Positions 27,344 to 36,634 of a stretch of DNA of 64,000 nucleotides are shown piece by piece. Position 1 is the stretch's first letter. Every line of letters begins with the position of its first letter. Source of the DNA: Pontibacter sp. G13 (GTDB taxonomy: Bacteria > Bacteroidota > Bacteroidia > J057); assembly GCF_031851795.1 (NCBI RefSeq), contig NZ_CP134696.1:2589001-2653000 (forward strand). Direction: 5' to 3'. Below the pieces are notes generated by a model. That model was not told the DNA's origin and did no database searches. It saw only the letters and a program-made list of their open reading frames with translations. Both the position numbers and the translations under genes were made by a program.

Positions 27344-28435
27344 CTAGTTCAACACCAAATTGCCACGCTTACTGGAGATCTCCACTCGGGCAGTTCCGCC
27401 TTGGCCAACTGTCCCTTGGAGGGACTGAATACCTGCCTTGTCGTCCATTTGCGCAATCTTCATGTCGTTGGGAACTCGGACTTCGGAGTCTTCTGCACTG
27501 AGATCCAAGGCATAAGATGCCTCTTGATCAATCGTCAGTTCCATGTCGCTGTAAGTACCATTCAGTTTGAGCGAAGAGAATTCCGCTCCCACTTGCTGGA
27601 CCATCAAGTCTCCATACATCATGTCAAAAGCTCCCGTATTGCCCAACTCTCGAATTTCGACGTGAGAATTGTGTTCAATCAAGGATGCTTTGGCAATGGA
27701 CCCCAAGGCCATATCATTGTAATGGCTTTCGGAAGTCAAGTTTAGGGCGTTGTCGATCCGAACGTCCGAATGGTCGGATTGGAGGTTGATAGAACCCGCT
27801 CTCCTCACGGTCAGATCTGAATAGGCAGCCACGATGTCCGCGTCTGCGACTTGAGAAAACATGCCTTTGGCATGCCGCAGAAAGACATAGGCTTCTTCGG
27901 GGAGGTTGCGCGCCTGAATTTGGCCGAATGAAACGCGCAGGTCTGAGGTACCATCCAGAGATTCCAAAAAGAGGTGGGCGTACTTGAAATCCGTTTTGAG
28001 ATGGCTATTTCGGGGGACCTTGATGTGATATGAGATATCGAGCTTGGAGACTTTGACGGTAGGTCCTCCCTTGGCAAATTCGATTTCTTCCACAGTTTCG
28101 GTTCCTTCTAGAGAGGTTCGCCAAGCCTTGATGGAAGGCAGATCGGCTTGCATGACAAGCCGATCTGCTTGGTGATCGAATGATATCTCCAGATGATCCA
28201 ACAAATACGCTACATGGTAGGGGTCCTTCCCCTCAACTTCCATGTTCACATCGATTTCCACTTGGTCAGAATCCCAGCTTTCAATGTGTAGGTTGCCATA
28301 TTTCCCATTGAGGGTGACAGTACCGTGGGCATGAAGGGGAAAAGACTCATGGATACGCTTGGTGGTTTGGGCCAACGCAGACAGGCTGCACACCCAACCA
28401 GACATCCACACTACCAAGAGCAGTCTGAGGATCAT
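27344..28435 (-). CDS. DUF4097-like beta-strand-repeat adhesin
   Basis: 363 aa with a signal peptide ending at SALAQ. VTLNGKYGNLHIESWDSDQVEIDV marks the start of the DUF4097-like repeat region. It continues with short beta rungs (ADIVAAYSDLTVRRAGSINLQSDHSDVRI). Its start overlaps the stop of the preceding anti-sigma-like gene by 4 bp, implying translational coupling. It belongs to the sigma operon and is probably an envelope protein whose amount is set by the ECF system. Confidence 0.85.
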   Translation of the reverse strand: MILRLLLVVWMSGWVCSLSALAQTTKRIHESFPLHAHGTVTLNGKYGNLHIESWDSDQVEIDVNMEVEGKDPYHVAYLLDHLEISFDHQADRLVMQADLPSIKAWRTSLEGTETVEEIEFAKGGPTVKVSKLDISYHIKVPRNSHLKTDFKYAHLFLESLDGTSDLRVSFGQIQARNLPEEAYVFLRHAKGMFSQVADADIVAAYSDLTVRRAGSINLQSDHSDVRIDNALNLTSESHYNDMALGSIAKASLIEHNSHVEIRELGNTGAFDMMYGDLMVQQVGAEFSSLKLNGTYSDMELTIDQEASYALDLSAEDSEVRVPNDMKIAQMDDKAGIQSLQGTVGQGGTARVEISSKRGNLVLN

Positions 28436-28989
28436 AAAGGTTGTTTCGATTGGGATTGGTTAATTCGAGCAAGAAATTGTTCGAGGATCACTTTCTTCTG
28501 CTCGCAGGTTTTGATCATCGCTGCGGCAAGATCTTCACTGTATCCATCCTCTTTGAGATCCTGATACAATCGGTCCAACTCCTCATTTACCGAATTCAAA
28601 TCTTCCCGATAATCTTCGGAAAAATCATACTGGGCAAGATCATAGCCATTGACCTGGGATTGCAGGGCATCGATTTCTTTCGAATAATTCATCCGAATCT
28701 CCTCCCATTCGGCAAATTGTGTCTCAATTTTGATGCTGGTGAAATCGGCAGTCATTGGGCCTTCCATACCGGGGTTCCCAGAATAATACCATACTCCCAC
28801 AGTCACCATAATCAAGATAACAGCAGCCGCTTGCCAGATAATGGATTTTTGATACCACTGTACCTGACGCACATCTCCAGGATGCAATTCTTGTTCAATG
28901 CGATCCCAAAGGTTCGCACTGGGGGTATCGCGATCGATTTCTTCTCGATGGTCGCGAATAAAAGTTTCAATTGTATTCCAGTCACGCAT
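28432..28989 (-). CDS. Putative membrane anti-sigma factor
   Basis: 185 aa. The cytoplasmic N-terminus (NTIETFIRDHREEIDRDTPSANLWDRIEQEL) resembles the short anti-sigma segments found next to Bacteroidota ECF factors. One membrane span is at about 50-67 (IIWQAAAVILIMVTVGVWYY). A periplasmic region of about 115 residues is predicted helical/coiled coil (EEIRMNYSKEIDALQSQ, EDLNSVNEELDRLYQDL). Position directly after the ECF gene supports the role. No zinc-finger HxxxCxxC is present. Confidence 0.78.
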   Translation of the reverse strand: MRDWNTIETFIRDHREEIDRDTPSANLWDRIEQELHPGDVRQVQWYQKSIIWQAAAVILIMVTVGVWYYSGNPGMEGPMTADFTSIKIETQFAEWEEIRMNYSKEIDALQSQVNGYDLAQYDFSEDYREDLNSVNEELDRLYQDLKEDGYSEDLAAAMIKTCEQKKVILEQFLARINQSQSKQPL

Positions 28990-29047
28990 AATGCCTGGTC
29001 ATTTTTCGTCCTACCGGTCGGACGGGATCATTTTGTGTGCCTTCTCG

Positions 29048-29070
29048 CCAAGGGACCCCGCGTCCCTTGG
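29048..29070 (-). promoter_or_regulatory. Hairpin between sigma and anti-sigma genes
   Basis: CCAAGGGAC (29048-29056) pairs perfectly with GTCCCTTGG (29062-29070) across a CCCGC loop, 5 bp after the sigma stop. There is no T-run, so it is not a standard terminator. It could adjust the sigma/anti-sigma ratio by mRNA processing or partial attenuation. Confidence 0.45.
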
Positions 29071-29074
29071 TCCA

Positions 29075-29644
29075 TCAATTCACAATTTGGGTCGACAAGT
29101 GCTGACGAAGCAGCTTCTTGGCCCTGTGATACTGGGATTTGGAAGTCGATACGGTGACTCCCAAGATATCCGCGATTTCTTGGTGGTCATATCCCTCTAA
29201 CAAATAAAGGGTAAATATGACCCGGCATCCTTCGGGAAGTTTCTGAATGGCCGAATGTATCGTCTCACTCGTCAACTGCCCGATTGGGCTGTCGGATTCT
29301 TCCTCCTCTTGCTGGTGTGCAGCCAAGTTGTCATTAAGCGGCTCTGTGTAGAGTTTTCGCTTGTTGATCTGACTGAGACACTTGTTGATGACAATCCGTT
29401 TGAGCCAAGCCCCAAACGTCGATCGGCCCTCAAAAGAGTGGATCTTCCGAAATGCATTGACAAAAGATTCCTGCAAGGCATCTTCTGCAGCCGCCTCATC
29501 GCCCAGCATCCGCATACAGATGTTGAACATGGCTCGGTTGTACAATTTGTACACCTTGTTCTGCGCAAGACGTTCTCCTCGCTTGCAACCTTCAATCAAG
29601 TCCTGATGGATATGTACGTATGTCGTGCTCAACGCTTTATTCAA
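29075..29644 (-). CDS. ECF RNA polymerase sigma factor
   Basis: 189 aa. Region 2 is LYNRAMFNICMRMLGDEAAAEDALQESFVNAFRKIHSFEGRSTFGAWL. Region 4 is IQKLPEGCRVIFTLYLLEGYDHQEIADILGVTVSTSKSQYHRAKKLL with its helix-turn-helix. It is the first gene of the sigma / anti-sigma / DUF4097 / GIN operon and probably drives its own operon. An acidic linker (QQEEEESDS) separates the two regions. Confidence 0.95.
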   Translation of the reverse strand: MNKALSTTYVHIHQDLIEGCKRGERLAQNKVYKLYNRAMFNICMRMLGDEAAAEDALQESFVNAFRKIHSFEGRSTFGAWLKRIVINKCLSQINKRKLYTEPLNDNLAAHQQEEEESDSPIGQLTSETIHSAIQKLPEGCRVIFTLYLLEGYDHQEIADILGVTVSTSKSQYHRAKKLLRQHLSTQIVN

Positions 29645-29748
29645 TCTTCCCCTAAAGGACTGTACGGAAATGGCAGGGTTGGAAGGGTTTCAAAAATCAC
29701 TTGCGTTTAGGCTCAAAATCCTCGCGGTTAAGCTCAGATTTACCACAC

Positions 29749-30876
29749 TTAGGGATCGGCCTGATCGCTGGACTCAAGATCCAACGCCTGCATCATCTTT
29801 AAATAAAGATCGGTATTTTCGTAGACTCCGGCAAAATTCGAAGCGCCTGGACCATAGGCAAACACCGGAATCATCGTAGCGGTATGGTTACCAGAGGCAA
29901 AACTCGGATCAATCGACCCGGGTTCGCGCCCCGTTTTGAGGGCCAATCCGCCTGTCTCGTGATCCCCAGTGACGATGACCAATGTCTTGCCATCAGATTT
30001 GGCAAACTCCAATGCCTTGGCTACCGCTTGGTCGAAGTCATCCATCTCGGAAAGCAGGAGGGGTAAATTATTGGAATGTCCCGCCAAGTCTATCTGAGAT
30101 CCCTCCACCATCATGAAGAACCCCTTCTTGCCTCGATCTCTCAAAAATCGACATGCATAATCGGTCGCTTCTGGCAGATATTCCCGACCCAACTCACGGG
30201 TGGCAGGCCGATCTTTGGCGGTAAAATACAGCAATTTGTCATCTGGAGCGATATAGAAGTCTGTCCGAAAATCTCCAGATCTGACCATATATTGACGCTC
30301 TTTCATGACCTTGAGGAGATTACGCTGATCCCTCCGTTCCAGAAAATATTGAATACCTCCTCCGATCAAAAGGTCCACATCTGCCTGGGTCAAATCATCT
30401 GCAATTCGCTCCGAATATCGACGCGTGTATTGGTGTGCATAAAAGGCTGCGGGGGTTGCATGAACCAATTCCACAGTGACCACCAGTCCCGTCTTCAAGC
30501 CAGCAGCATGGGCATCTTCCAGAATGGTGGGTCGGGGCACCGTATCGACATCTACCCCGATAGCTCCATTGTAGGTTTTGTAGCCAGTGGCATAGGCCGT
30601 GGCAGCAGCCCCTGAATCCGTGACATCATCACTTGCCGAAGGAGTCCGTATCAATCCCGTCACAGGGAAGGTTTCCACAGCGAGGGTTCGATTTAGAGCC
30701 ATATGAGCATAGGTGATTTGGGAGAGACCCATACCATCTCCGATCATCAAAATCAGGTTACGGGGACGATCGCCTATTCCCTTGGCCCGTGGGTTCCCTG
30801 CTCCGCTCCGCGAGCCCGCACAGCCAAGCAATAGACAAAATCCCAGACACCAAATGCCTACGCTGGATATCTTCAT
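29749..30876 (-). CDS. Alkaline phosphatase, lipoprotein
   Basis: The frame opens at 30936, but that part overlaps a terminator; ATG 30876 starts a lipoprotein signal (LLLGCAG, Cys19), giving 375 aa. LILMIGDGMG binds metal. VTDSGAAATAYATGYKT contains the phosphorylated Ser88, and MVEGSQIDLAGHSN and VTGDHETGG complete the two-zinc/magnesium site. It hydrolyses phosphomonoesters at the cell surface or in the periplasm. It is somewhat shorter than E. coli PhoA and lacks its disulfide loops. Single gene. Confidence 0.93.
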   Translation of the reverse strand: MKISSVGIWCLGFCLLLGCAGSRSGAGNPRAKGIGDRPRNLILMIGDGMGLSQITYAHMALNRTLAVETFPVTGLIRTPSASDDVTDSGAAATAYATGYKTYNGAIGVDVDTVPRPTILEDAHAAGLKTGLVVTVELVHATPAAFYAHQYTRRYSERIADDLTQADVDLLIGGGIQYFLERRDQRNLLKVMKERQYMVRSGDFRTDFYIAPDDKLLYFTAKDRPATRELGREYLPEATDYACRFLRDRGKKGFFMMVEGSQIDLAGHSNNLPLLLSEMDDFDQAVAKALEFAKSDGKTLVIVTGDHETGGLALKTGREPGSIDPSFASGNHTATMIPVFAYGPGASNFAGVYENTDLYLKMMQALDLESSDQADP

Positions 30877-30912
30877 ATTTCTTAGGAGGCAATCCCCCAT
30901 TGTATCAATTGC

Positions 30913-30950
30913 AAACAAAAAGGAGAAGGAAACCATCGGTCCCCTTCTCC
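30913..30950 (-). terminator. Terminator downstream of glnS
   Basis: On the minus strand GGAGAAGG (30950-30943) pairs with CCTTCTCC (30929-30922), followed by TTTTTGTTT. It is about 130 bp after the glnS stop. Confidence 0.75.
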
Positions 30951-31078
30951 AAGCATATTGAAGCAGTCTGATGTCTATGCTGATGATTCATGCCCATTTC
31001 AATCTCTTGAAACCAACCTTCCACCAGCAAACATCCAACGCCAGACGGCTTCTTTGTTTGAATGCGGAATCCGCAGGA

Positions 31079-32764
31079 TTACTTCTTCTGCATTTTAGCC
31101 CAAGAATCTTTCAATGTTACCGTCAAATTGAAGATTTGTTTTTCAGGCGTGGAATCCAGATCTACACAATAGTAGCCTTTACGCATAAACTGGAATCGCT
31201 CACCCGGTTTGGCTTCCTTCAGGCTTGGCTCCAAATACGCATGCTCCAAGACAGTCAAAGAGTTCTCATTCAGGAATTCCTTGAAATCTTGTTCCTTGTG
31301 TCCCGCTGGATCTTCATCCTTGAACAAGCGATCGTACTGACGCACCTCTGCTTTGATGGCATGATCTTCGGATACCCAGTGGAGCGTCCCTTTCACCTTC
31401 TTTCCGGAGGTGTCGGCGCCACTTTTGGAATTGGGATCATACGTACAGAGGAGTTCGACAATTTCACCTGCCTCATTTTTCACTACATCTTCACATTTGA
31501 TGATGTAGGCTCCCTTCAATCTGACCTCGCGACCAACTCCCAATCGGAAGAATTTACGAGGGGGATTTTCCATAAAATCTCCATGTTCAATCAGGATATT
31601 TCTAGAGAATGGGACTGCACGGCTTCCCGCTTCTGGATCTTCTGGGGTATTCTCCAACATGAGGTCCTCCGTTTGACCTTCCGGATAGTTGGTGATGGTA
31701 ACCTTCAAAGGGTCCAATACGGCCATGACCCGATGTGTGGTCTTGTTGAGATCTTCACGGACCGAGAACTCCAACAAGGACAAATCGATCACATTCTCAC
31801 GACGTGCCACTCCTACTCGCTCTGAAAAATTGCGAATAGCCTTGGCAGTATATCCACGTCTCCTCATGCCGGCAATGGTAGGCATCCGAGGATCATCCCA
31901 TCCATTGACGATTCCCGAAGTCACCAACTCATTCAGCTTACGCTTACTGGTAACGGTATAACTGAGGTTGAGACGAGCAAATTCATATTGTCTCGGACGT
32001 TGCGGGAACGTAGGCAATTGATCCAAAAACCACTCATAGAGGGGTCTGTGTACCTCGAATTCCAAGGTACAGATGGAGTGGGAAATGCCCTCAATGGCAT
32101 CACTTTGTCCATGGGCCCAGTCGTACATCGGGTAGATGGACCACTTATCACCAGTGCGGTGGTGATGCTTTTTCAAGATCCGGTACATGATCGGATCTCG
32201 CATATGCATGTTCGGAGAAGACATGTCGATTTTGGCCCTCAGGACCTTCGAACCTTCCTCAAACTCTCCATTGCGCATTCTCTGGAAGAGGTCCAAGTTT
32301 TCTTCCGCGGATCGAGATCTAAACGGGCTCTCTTGTCCGGGCGAAGTGGGAACTCCGCGCATACTCCGAATTTCCTCTAGCGTGGAATCATCCACATAGG
32401 CCTTTCCAGCCTTGATGAGGTCGCATGCATAATCATACAGTTGTTCGAAGTAGTCGGAAGCGAAGTGGAGATGGTCTCCCCAATCAAACCCCAACCATTT
32501 GATGTCTTGCTGGATCGCCTCGACGTACTCCGTATCCTCCGTGGCTGGATTCGTGTCGTCAAATCTGAGATGGGTCCGGCCCCCAAATGTCTGGCCGAGA
32601 CCGAAATTCAGGCAGATGGATTTGGCATGCCCAATGTGCAAATAACCATTGGGTTCAGGCGGGAATCGAGTGACCACGCCGTCGGTCAACGTTCCTTTTT
32701 TCAAATCTTCATCAATGATGGCCTCCAAAAAATTCATGGAGGGGCTATCTGCTTCGTGACTCAT
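31079..32764 (-). CDS. glnS: Glutaminyl-tRNA synthetase
   Basis: 561 aa class I aminoacyl-tRNA synthetase. [15 protein letters not shown] holds the HIGH motif (His43-His46). [15 protein letters not shown], the GlnRS-type [20 protein letters not shown] and [13 protein letters not shown] follow, and VTSKRKL is the KMSKS equivalent. The C-terminal anticodon-binding beta-barrels follow ([25 protein letters not shown]). This is GlnRS rather than non-discriminating GluRS, and fits the tRNA-Gln gene present at 60.3 kb. It is monocistronic with its own promoter and terminator. Confidence 0.97.
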   Translation of the reverse strand: MSHEADSPSMNFLEAIIDEDLKKGTLTDGVVTRFPPEPNGYLHIGHAKSICLNFGLGQTFGGRTHLRFDDTNPATEDTEYVEAIQQDIKWLGFDWGDHLHFASDYFEQLYDYACDLIKAGKAYVDDSTLEEIRSMRGVPTSPGQESPFRSRSAEENLDLFQRMRNGEFEEGSKVLRAKIDMSSPNMHMRDPIMYRILKKHHHRTGDKWSIYPMYDWAHGQSDAIEGISHSICTLEFEVHRPLYEWFLDQLPTFPQRPRQYEFARLNLSYTVTSKRKLNELVTSGIVNGWDDPRMPTIAGMRRRGYTAKAIRNFSERVGVARRENVIDLSLLEFSVREDLNKTTHRVMAVLDPLKVTITNYPEGQTEDLMLENTPEDPEAGSRAVPFSRNILIEHGDFMENPPRKFFRLGVGREVRLKGAYIIKCEDVVKNEAGEIVELLCTYDPNSKSGADTSGKKVKGTLHWVSEDHAIKAEVRQYDRLFKDEDPAGHKEQDFKEFLNENSLTVLEHAYLEPSLKEAKPGERFQFMRKGYYCVDLDSTPEKQIFNLTVTLKDSWAKMQKK

Positions 32765-32802
32765 ATCAATCGGTTCTGTAAAGGCGATCTTTCGATGATT
32801 GG

Positions 32803-32810
32803 CAAAGGTA
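32803..32810 (-). promoter_or_regulatory. -7 promoter element for glnS
   Basis: TACCTTTG on the minus strand matches TAnnTTTG exactly, 38 bp before the glnS start. It is the same octamer as at the tRNA-Arg promoter. A -33 TTTG at standard spacing is not evident. Confidence 0.5.
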
Positions 32811-33012
32811 TGAATTTGTCGCCAATTTTAAGGGAGCGCGATTAGTGAAAAAAACCGATTTGCAGAAAGAAATGCACGAATTGTTGTGGATAGCGAAAGG
32901 GAGGAAGGGGGAAAGAAATGGGGCGGGAGGAAGGATGCCTACCTTGATCCCACTCAGAGCAGTGAGGGGATCAAGATGTTGTTAGGCAGTTAATCGATGG
33001 CTTTGTCGATGA

Positions 33013-33219
33013 CTAAATTCTCAGTGCATCGACTTCGAGGCTTCCGTAGTAGACCGTTCGTCCATTAATAATGATCTTACCAAATTCTTGGAGCATAGGT
33101 ACGGTCACAAATCCTTGGCGATTGGTGATCCCGTAACCTTTTTCGCCCGGGCAAGAAACGATCACTTGAAGGTTGCTGGCAGGAGTGCCATCAGATTCCA
33201 ATACTGTAAATGCAGGCAT
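33013..33219 (-). CDS. Small protein of unknown function
   Basis: The frame opens at 33261; ATG 33219 gives 68 aa beginning MPAFTVLESDGTPASN. The pattern (F-x-V, GTPASNLQVIVSC, GYGITNRQGFVTVP, KIIINGRTVYYGSL) looks like a single small beta-sandwich akin to carboxypeptidase-regulatory-like domains. It has no signal peptide, so it would be cytoplasmic. It stands alone between glnS and the ankyrin gene. The regular hydrophobic alternation supports a real gene, but I do not recognise it. Confidence 0.55.
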   Translation of the reverse strand: MPAFTVLESDGTPASNLQVIVSCPGEKGYGITNRQGFVTVPMLQEFGKIIINGRTVYYGSLEVDALRI

Positions 33220-33550
33220 AGCAAACGAGTTAAGAAACGCATAAGAAGTTAAGCTTGCCAAATCAACCGAAGGATTGACTTGAAGTGATCAGGGAAAAGT
33301 ATTGGTATCCTTGAATGTAGGAAAAAGTTCTCACTTCATCCCAATGACGAACTAGACGGCTGATATATAGGCTTTGTCAGATATTTTCAGGGAATGAATG
33401 GCAATTTCCGGATGCGATTGAAGCCAGATCCGACTACATGGTCAGATCTGGCTATCAATGATTTATAATGGTCAAATAGCGCTTTATTCTAAATTCGCTT
33501 ACCAACTGAATTCCAATCAATTAGCAAGAGCAACTTTACGCCTTAATATT
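33220..33550. other. Intergenic region
   Basis: 331 bp, AT-rich, between the small-protein gene and the 3' end of the ankyrin-fusion gene. A near-consensus TTGATTTG on the minus strand around 33258-33265 might serve the small gene. I see no hairpin with a T-run and no other feature. Confidence 0.35.
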
Positions 33551-35164
33551 TTATTCGAATACTCGAATCATTTCTCCTTGATATCCCTCATTCACTCCCT
33601 GCAGGTAACTTTCACCTGATTTGTTCAAAATTGCGGTGTTGGCTTTATGGTTGATTAGCAGCTTAATAAGCTTCACCTGACCGTTAAATGCTGCGAAATG
33701 AAGGGGGGTATTGCCATCGATATTGACCGCATTGATGCTCGCTCCACGGCGAATCAGCAACTCTGCCACATCGGATTGACCGTACCAAGAAGCCACGTGG
33801 AGCGGTTGAAGATCCTTCTCCATGCAGGCGTGGATATCTGCATAATGATCCAACAGCATTCGCACCGCCTGAATATTCCCATTCATCGCAGCCTTGTGGA
33901 GTGGCGTATAGGCGCGATTGTTTCTGGCCTCCACCTCGGCTCCACCCTTGATGAGCATTTGCACGACCTCACTATTGCCCTGCTCCACAGCTACATGCAA
34001 AGGAGCATCGTAGACATAGTTTCGGGAATTGACATCTGAACCTGCATCCAATAATTGGCGGACCACTTTGGCATTGCCAGATTTTACAGCGGCATGCAAG
34101 GGAGAATTTCCGTGCTTATCCTTGACCTCAAGATTTTGCGAAGTGGCGATCGCAGATGAAACGACTTGTGCTTTCCCTGACTTCACGGCTGCATGTAAAT
34201 CCACTTGACTAGCGGATTTTGCCATCGGTTTGGCAGGCTGCTTGACGATCCGTTTGGTTTTCGGAGGCTGCTGAACGGGAGTCGACTGCTTGACGGGAAT
34301 CTGCTGGTTGGCGTGCTTTTGAGCGGGATGATTCAATTGCTCAGGCCGCGTGACAGATTTAGGCGCAGAATCGGCTGTGGGCTCTCTCTTGATAGATTTT
34401 TGCGGCTTGCTTCCCTTGCCATTGGATTTGGCCACTCCATTGCCGACGGGTTTGGTACCCGGCATGAGTCCATCATCCATAGCCTCTCCACCGATCATCA
34501 CTTGAGCAGTACGACTGGTGAGATACTGAATCAAGCTCTTGATGATACAGGCAGCAGCCAGTAGGCCCGTAGATTCGGAGGTATTATAAGCCTGCCATTT
34601 TACGGGACTTCCGGTGTACTGCGAACCAAAATCCTGAATGCGGTAAAAAATGGATGAACCCAAGGAAACATGGGTTAGCGTAGCTGCAGGATGATTGTTG
34701 GACAAACTCTGCAAATCCTGTAGAACCTGCTTGAAGTTTTTGACCTTCGATTTATAAGCCACCAATCCCGTGAAACAAATCTGTTCGCCATGTGCAAAAC
34801 TGGCGATCTTGGAGAATTCCCGGATGATACTGGAAAGATGAATTTCATCGTCCAAACGCCCTACTCCTCCCAAAATCGCCACTACGGATGACCTCGGTAC
34901 GATCACCAAATCACCCTCTTGATACAGAAGTTGCGCATTGGTCTCATAGACGATTACATCCAAAAACGGGGAAACCTGCTCGGTGGTCCAGATGTGCCCC
35001 CTTCCGATCTTGAAATTCGCAGGGAGGAATCGTCGCAACAGTGCCCGAAGGGGGGAGCCTGCATCAGCCCAGATCTCTGTCTTGTCCGTCTGGAGGAGCA
35101 GTTCCTGTCGCTGAAACAAGGTGTATAACTCGCGAGCCAACGATAAATAGTAGGCTTTTGTCAT
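33551..35164 (-). CDS. Ankyrin-repeat protein with degenerate nuclease-like (DUF6602-like) N-domain
   Basis: 537 aa, no signal peptide. Residues about 35-200 resemble DUF6602 proteins, a PD-(D/E)xK-type fold: LRALLRRFLPANFKIGRGHIW, then FLDVIVYE with Asp69. The strand that should carry E-x-K instead reads SVVAILGGVG, so catalytic Glu and Lys appear lost. Residues about 225-320 are a Pro/Lys/Gln/Ser-rich, probably disordered linker. From about 322 to the end are six to seven ankyrin repeats (GNSPLHAAVKSGNAKVV, APLHVAVEQGNSEVV, TPLHKAAMNGNIQAV, QPLHVASWYGQSDVA, TPLHFAAFNGQVKLI). It may be a binding platform. The family assignment of the N-domain is tentative. Confidence 0.75.
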   Translation of the reverse strand: MTKAYYLSLARELYTLFQRQELLLQTDKTEIWADAGSPLRALLRRFLPANFKIGRGHIWTTEQVSPFLDVIVYETNAQLLYQEGDLVIVPRSSVVAILGGVGRLDDEIHLSSIIREFSKIASFAHGEQICFTGLVAYKSKVKNFKQVLQDLQSLSNNHPAATLTHVSLGSSIFYRIQDFGSQYTGSPVKWQAYNTSESTGLLAAACIIKSLIQYLTSRTAQVMIGGEAMDDGLMPGTKPVGNGVAKSNGKGSKPQKSIKREPTADSAPKSVTRPEQLNHPAQKHANQQIPVKQSTPVQQPPKTKRIVKQPAKPMAKSASQVDLHAAVKSGKAQVVSSAIATSQNLEVKDKHGNSPLHAAVKSGNAKVVRQLLDAGSDVNSRNYVYDAPLHVAVEQGNSEVVQMLIKGGAEVEARNNRAYTPLHKAAMNGNIQAVRMLLDHYADIHACMEKDLQPLHVASWYGQSDVAELLIRRGASINAVNIDGNTPLHFAAFNGQVKLIKLLINHKANTAILNKSGESYLQGVNEGYQGEMIRVFE

Positions 35165-35742
35165 GGATTTGGCGGTTTGCGTACTAGGATAGAGGTGCTG
35201 ACCCTATCGGACAAAAACCAATCCGAATTTCTAGAATATTGGATGAGTGGATTAAGGGATGGACCCAACTGCCAGATCTCCCACATCAACAGGCATTTGA
35301 CTCCTGATCTGCCATTTCGAATCATTCGCAGATCATCAGATGCTATATCCCCTTCATTTCTTGTACCATTGTCGATTCAACAGGTATTAACCCCATCTCT
35401 CAAGAGGCCGCGACAAAACTGAATAAACACCTAACTTACAACACATTAAACATTCAAAAGATTCAAAATCCAGTCGCATAGTGAGTCAAATCTGATTGCC
35501 CCATCTGGACAAACAAAGCACTGGGATTCCATGAGCACATCGAGAAAACGTGCATCCAATACAAGAATGGGAATAATAGGATTTTGGGTAGGTGGGAAAA
35601 CTTAGACGACAGCGACCAAAAACGCATACACCTTTGAGGTAGCTGATTGGCCCATTTCAAACGGAGAAACCCGCAGTCTAGCTATGAATCATGATGGTCA
35701 GACAACCCATTTCACCAGTCAATGGATTTTTACCGTTCCGCT
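35165..35742. other. Intergenic region
   Basis: 578 bp without a convincing gene; an ORF at 35463-35660 (minus, 65 aa) has no recognisable features and poor composition. It is AT-rich, with no repeat copy. The promoter of the ankyrin-fusion gene should be at its left end. Confidence 0.35.
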
Positions 35743-36348
35743 TCAGCAAGAGCACTTTTTGCCAACCAAACGGACGACCGCGGCTTCGCCTTGATGATAG
35801 GTACCCTCACTCAAGATGACCAGCTTTTCATCTACCGTAAATTCGCCAAGGTCTTCAAAATCTTCCTGAAGTTCCTCCACACTGAAAAGCATATCGGGAT
35901 GTTTGGGGCCCCCTGAGTAGCGTCCCAATTGGTCCTTGGCAAAGCCTTCGATGATGATGACTCCATCTTCTTTGAGGACATTTTGGGCAAATTGATGGAA
36001 AATGGGACGGAATCCGGGCGGGAGGTGGGCCCAACAGATCGCCACGCAATCATACATCTCATCGGCCAATCCCAAGGACTCAAAGGTCCCCGTCAGATAT
36101 TCGATGTGAACCCCTTTCCGAGCCGCGAGCATCAGGGCTTTGGCTTTGGCTGCGATGCTAAAGTCAAAAGCGGTTACGTCCCAGCCCAGAGATGCCGCGA
36201 ATACAGCATTTCTCCCTTCTCCTTCGGCGGGAAACAAAATCTTGCCGGGTTCCAATCGTTCAATCTGCTCTTTCAGAAAGACGTTGGGCTCGGTACCATA
36301 CGCATATTCGGTTGAGGAAAACCGACCGTTCCAGAATGATGGATTCAT
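35743..36348 (-). CDS. Class I SAM-dependent methyltransferase (TehB-like)
   Basis: The frame opens at 36411; ATG 36348 gives 201 aa starting MNPSFWNGRFSSTEYAYGTEPNVFL, the usual N-terminus of this group. Motif I is ILFPAEGEGRNAVFAASLG, motif II acidic VTAFDFS and motif IV YDCVAICWAHLPP. GVIIIEGFAKDQLGRYSGGP follows. Members include tellurite/thiopurine methyltransferase-like proteins; the substrate cannot be told. Cytoplasmic, single gene. Confidence 0.88.
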   Translation of the reverse strand: MNPSFWNGRFSSTEYAYGTEPNVFLKEQIERLEPGKILFPAEGEGRNAVFAASLGWDVTAFDFSIAAKAKALMLAARKGVHIEYLTGTFESLGLADEMYDCVAICWAHLPPGFRPIFHQFAQNVLKEDGVIIIEGFAKDQLGRYSGGPKHPDMLFSVEELQEDFEDLGEFTVDEKLVILSEGTYHQGEAAVVRLVGKKCSC

Positions 36349-36569
36349 ACCTGAATTTCGGAAATATTCCCTAAAAAGACAGCGTAAATCGCCAGATATC
36401 AATGCAATCACATCCTACGGGTGTTCGAAATTAAATTCATTTGGCCATATTTTCCAAAAACGAATTAAAACACATCAATCATATTTTCACAAACTCGCAC
36501 AAAAAAGTGGAAATGACTAGATGAATACGCCCAAAATTCAATGTAAACTCGATTTCGTCCTACAGTCAA

Positions 36570-36610
36570 AAACCCAATCCGGCCATCGGAGGGCTCGGAC
36601 TGGGTTTTTG
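36570..36610. terminator. Bidirectional terminator, 3' of the oxidoreductase gene
   Basis: CAAAAACCCAATCCGG pairs with CTCGGACTGGGTTTTTG. A-run and T-run on either side let it work for the minus-strand gene ending at 36635. Confidence 0.7.
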
Positions 36611-36634
36611 AGAAAAAATATCAGATCGGGCCTA

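Noticed and set aside
27311-27745. 144-aa plus-strand ORF opposite the DUF4097-like gene (also 28441-29157)
   Set aside because: Antisense shadows of the sigma operon genes.
35463-35660. 65-aa minus-strand ORF in the 35.2-35.7 kb gap
   Set aside because: No signal, domain or start context; composition like random AT-rich sequence.
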